Position numbers and translations under genes: made by a program. Under the pieces are notes generated by a model, which saw only the letters and a list, made by a program, of their open reading frames with translations, was not told where the DNA came from and made no database searches. This document shows, piece by piece, positions 4,412 to 5,155 of a stretch of DNA of 5,155 nt; position 1 is the stretch's first letter, and each line of letters begins with the position of its first letter. Source of the stretch: Anaerolineae bacterium (GTDB lineage: Bacteria > Chloroflexota > Anaerolineae > Aggregatilineales > Aggregatilineaceae); NCBI GenBank assembly GCA_018056405.1, contig JAGPFT010000259.1, positions 1-5,155 of the forward strand, read 5' to 3'.

Positions 4412-5155
4412 GTGAAGATTTTCGTTCCAGGGCGCATCTGCCTGTTCGGCGAGCATTCGGATTGGGCGGGCGGCTACCGGCGCATCAACGCCGACATTGA
4501 GAAGGGCTACGCGCTGATCGCCGGCACCAACCAGGGCATCTACGCCAACGTCGAGCCACACCCGACCGCGCTTGTCCTCACTTCCACCACACCCGATGGC
4601 GCTCGGCACGGCCCCTACGAGATTCCGATGGAGCCGAAGGCGCTGCTCGATGAGGCGCAGCGCGGCGGCTTCTGGAGCTACATCGCCGGCGTGGCCTACC
4701 AGATGCTGACCAATTACCACGTGCGCGGCCTGGTTATTGACAATGCGCAGACCGATCTGCCGGTCAAGAAGGGGCTGTCATCGAGCGCCGCCATCTCTGT
4801 GCTGGCCGCCCGCGCCTTCAACCGTGTCTACGACCTCAAGCTGACCACGCGCGGCGAGATGGAGATCGCCTACCAGGGCGAGATCACCACGCCGTCGCGC
4901 TGCGGGCGCATGGACCAGGGCTGTGCTTTCAACCGTCCTGTGCTGATGACCTTCGACGGCGAGCGCCTGGATACCGAGGAGCTACGCGCCGGCCAGACTC
5001 TCTATTTCGTGCTGGTGGACTTGCTGGCGCAGAAGGACACGATGGAGATTCTGGCCCGGCTCAATCGCTCCTATCCCTTCGCCGATAACGAGACCGAGGC
5101 GGGCGTGCAAAAGCTGCTCGGCCCGATCAACAAGCGCATCGTGCACCAGGCGGTG
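4412..5155 (+). CDS. GHMP-family kinase, galactokinase-like (3' end outside the window)
   Basis: GHMP kinases transfer phosphate from ATP to small molecules such as galactose, arabinose, mevalonate or homoserine, in the cytoplasm. The 248 visible codons are open to the window edge. Residues 6-21 (PGRICLFGEHSDWAGG) match the N-terminal substrate motif and resemble the galactokinase GEHTDYNGG, suggesting a sugar. Residues 117-127 (PVKKGLSSSAA) are the ATP-binding GLSSSAA motif, with Ser124-Ser125 near the phosphates and Mg. Glu157 in AYQGE is a candidate Mg ligand, and RCGRMDQG (163-170) supplies the likely catalytic base Asp168. The C-terminal GHMP domain, with its third motif, lies beyond the window. 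Galactokinases usually have about 350-400 residues, so roughly the last third is probably missing. Trp for Tyr in the substrate motif and Arg for Ile/Val in CGxMDQ argue against calling it galK. Family confident, substrate unknown. Confidence 0.92.
   Translation, partial: MKIFVPGRICLFGEHSDWAGGYRRINADIEKGYALIAGTNQGIYANVEPHPTALVLTSTTPDGARHGPYEIPMEPKALLDEAQRGGFWSYIAGVAYQMLTNYHVRGLVIDNAQTDLPVKKGLSSSAAISVLAARAFNRVYDLKLTTRGEMEIAYQGEITTPSRCGRMDQGCAFNRPVLMTFDGERLDTEELRAGQTLYFVLVDLLAQKDTMEILARLNRSYPFADNETEAGVQKLLGPINKRIVHQAV

Noticed and set aside
4131..4415. A 94-codon + strand frame running into the kinase start
   Set aside because: It is formed largely by translation of the inverted repeat at 4149-4250, with no ribosome site and no domain.
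4220..4720. A 166-codon - strand frame overlapping the kinase start
   Set aside because: It conflicts with the GHMP kinase, which has strong motifs and a strong ribosome site, and the antisense product has no recognisable features.

Overview
The window is a GC-rich bacterial segment with three genes, all on the + strand: a membrane-anchored C39-like peptidase/TPR protein, a MurJ/MviN-family lipid flippase, and the first 248 codons of a galactokinase-like GHMP kinase that runs off the right edge. Repeat-like intergenic palindromes, a Pro/Thr-rich linker in an exported C39-TPR protein, and a MurJ with an 'IGGGAL' rather than a proteobacterial 'FAEGAF' second helix together suggest Chloroflexota (Anaerolineae-like). 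This is inference from style; there is no marker gene.

Layout. 1-233: non-coding leader with a four-tract G-quadruplex motif, a possible -10 and a clear Shine-Dalgarno. 234-1862: C39-like/TPR protein. 1863-2331: a 469-bp gap holding a perfect 28-bp palindrome, a 33-bp hairpin built from four AGACTTC/GAAGTCT modules, a plausible sigma70-type promoter (TTGCGG-17-TAGAAT), and a C/G-tract block with a 14-bp-arm hairpin. 2332-4065: murJ-like gene. 4066-4411: a 346-bp gap with a bulged GC hairpin just after the murJ stop, an 80-bp inverted repeat with CGCAATC units, and a TACAAT -10 embedded in a 20-bp dyad. 4412-5155: GHMP kinase, GTG start, 3' end outside the window.

The wide, structured gaps and separate candidate promoters suggest three individually transcribed genes rather than one operon. 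Two of them concern the cell envelope: one is an exported thiol-protease-fold protein, the other a polyprenyl-linked precursor flippase. The kinase probably phosphorylates a sugar, which could feed envelope polysaccharide synthesis, but no sequence evidence links it functionally to murJ.

The best leads are the MurJ homologue, which lacks three of the four arginines essential in E. coli MurJ and carries an extra soluble loop, the operator-like dyad on the kinase promoter, and the cluster of different palindromic repeats in the gaps. I see no CRISPR array, transposase, RNA gene or convincing defence system, and nothing here that I can honestly call a new multi-gene system.
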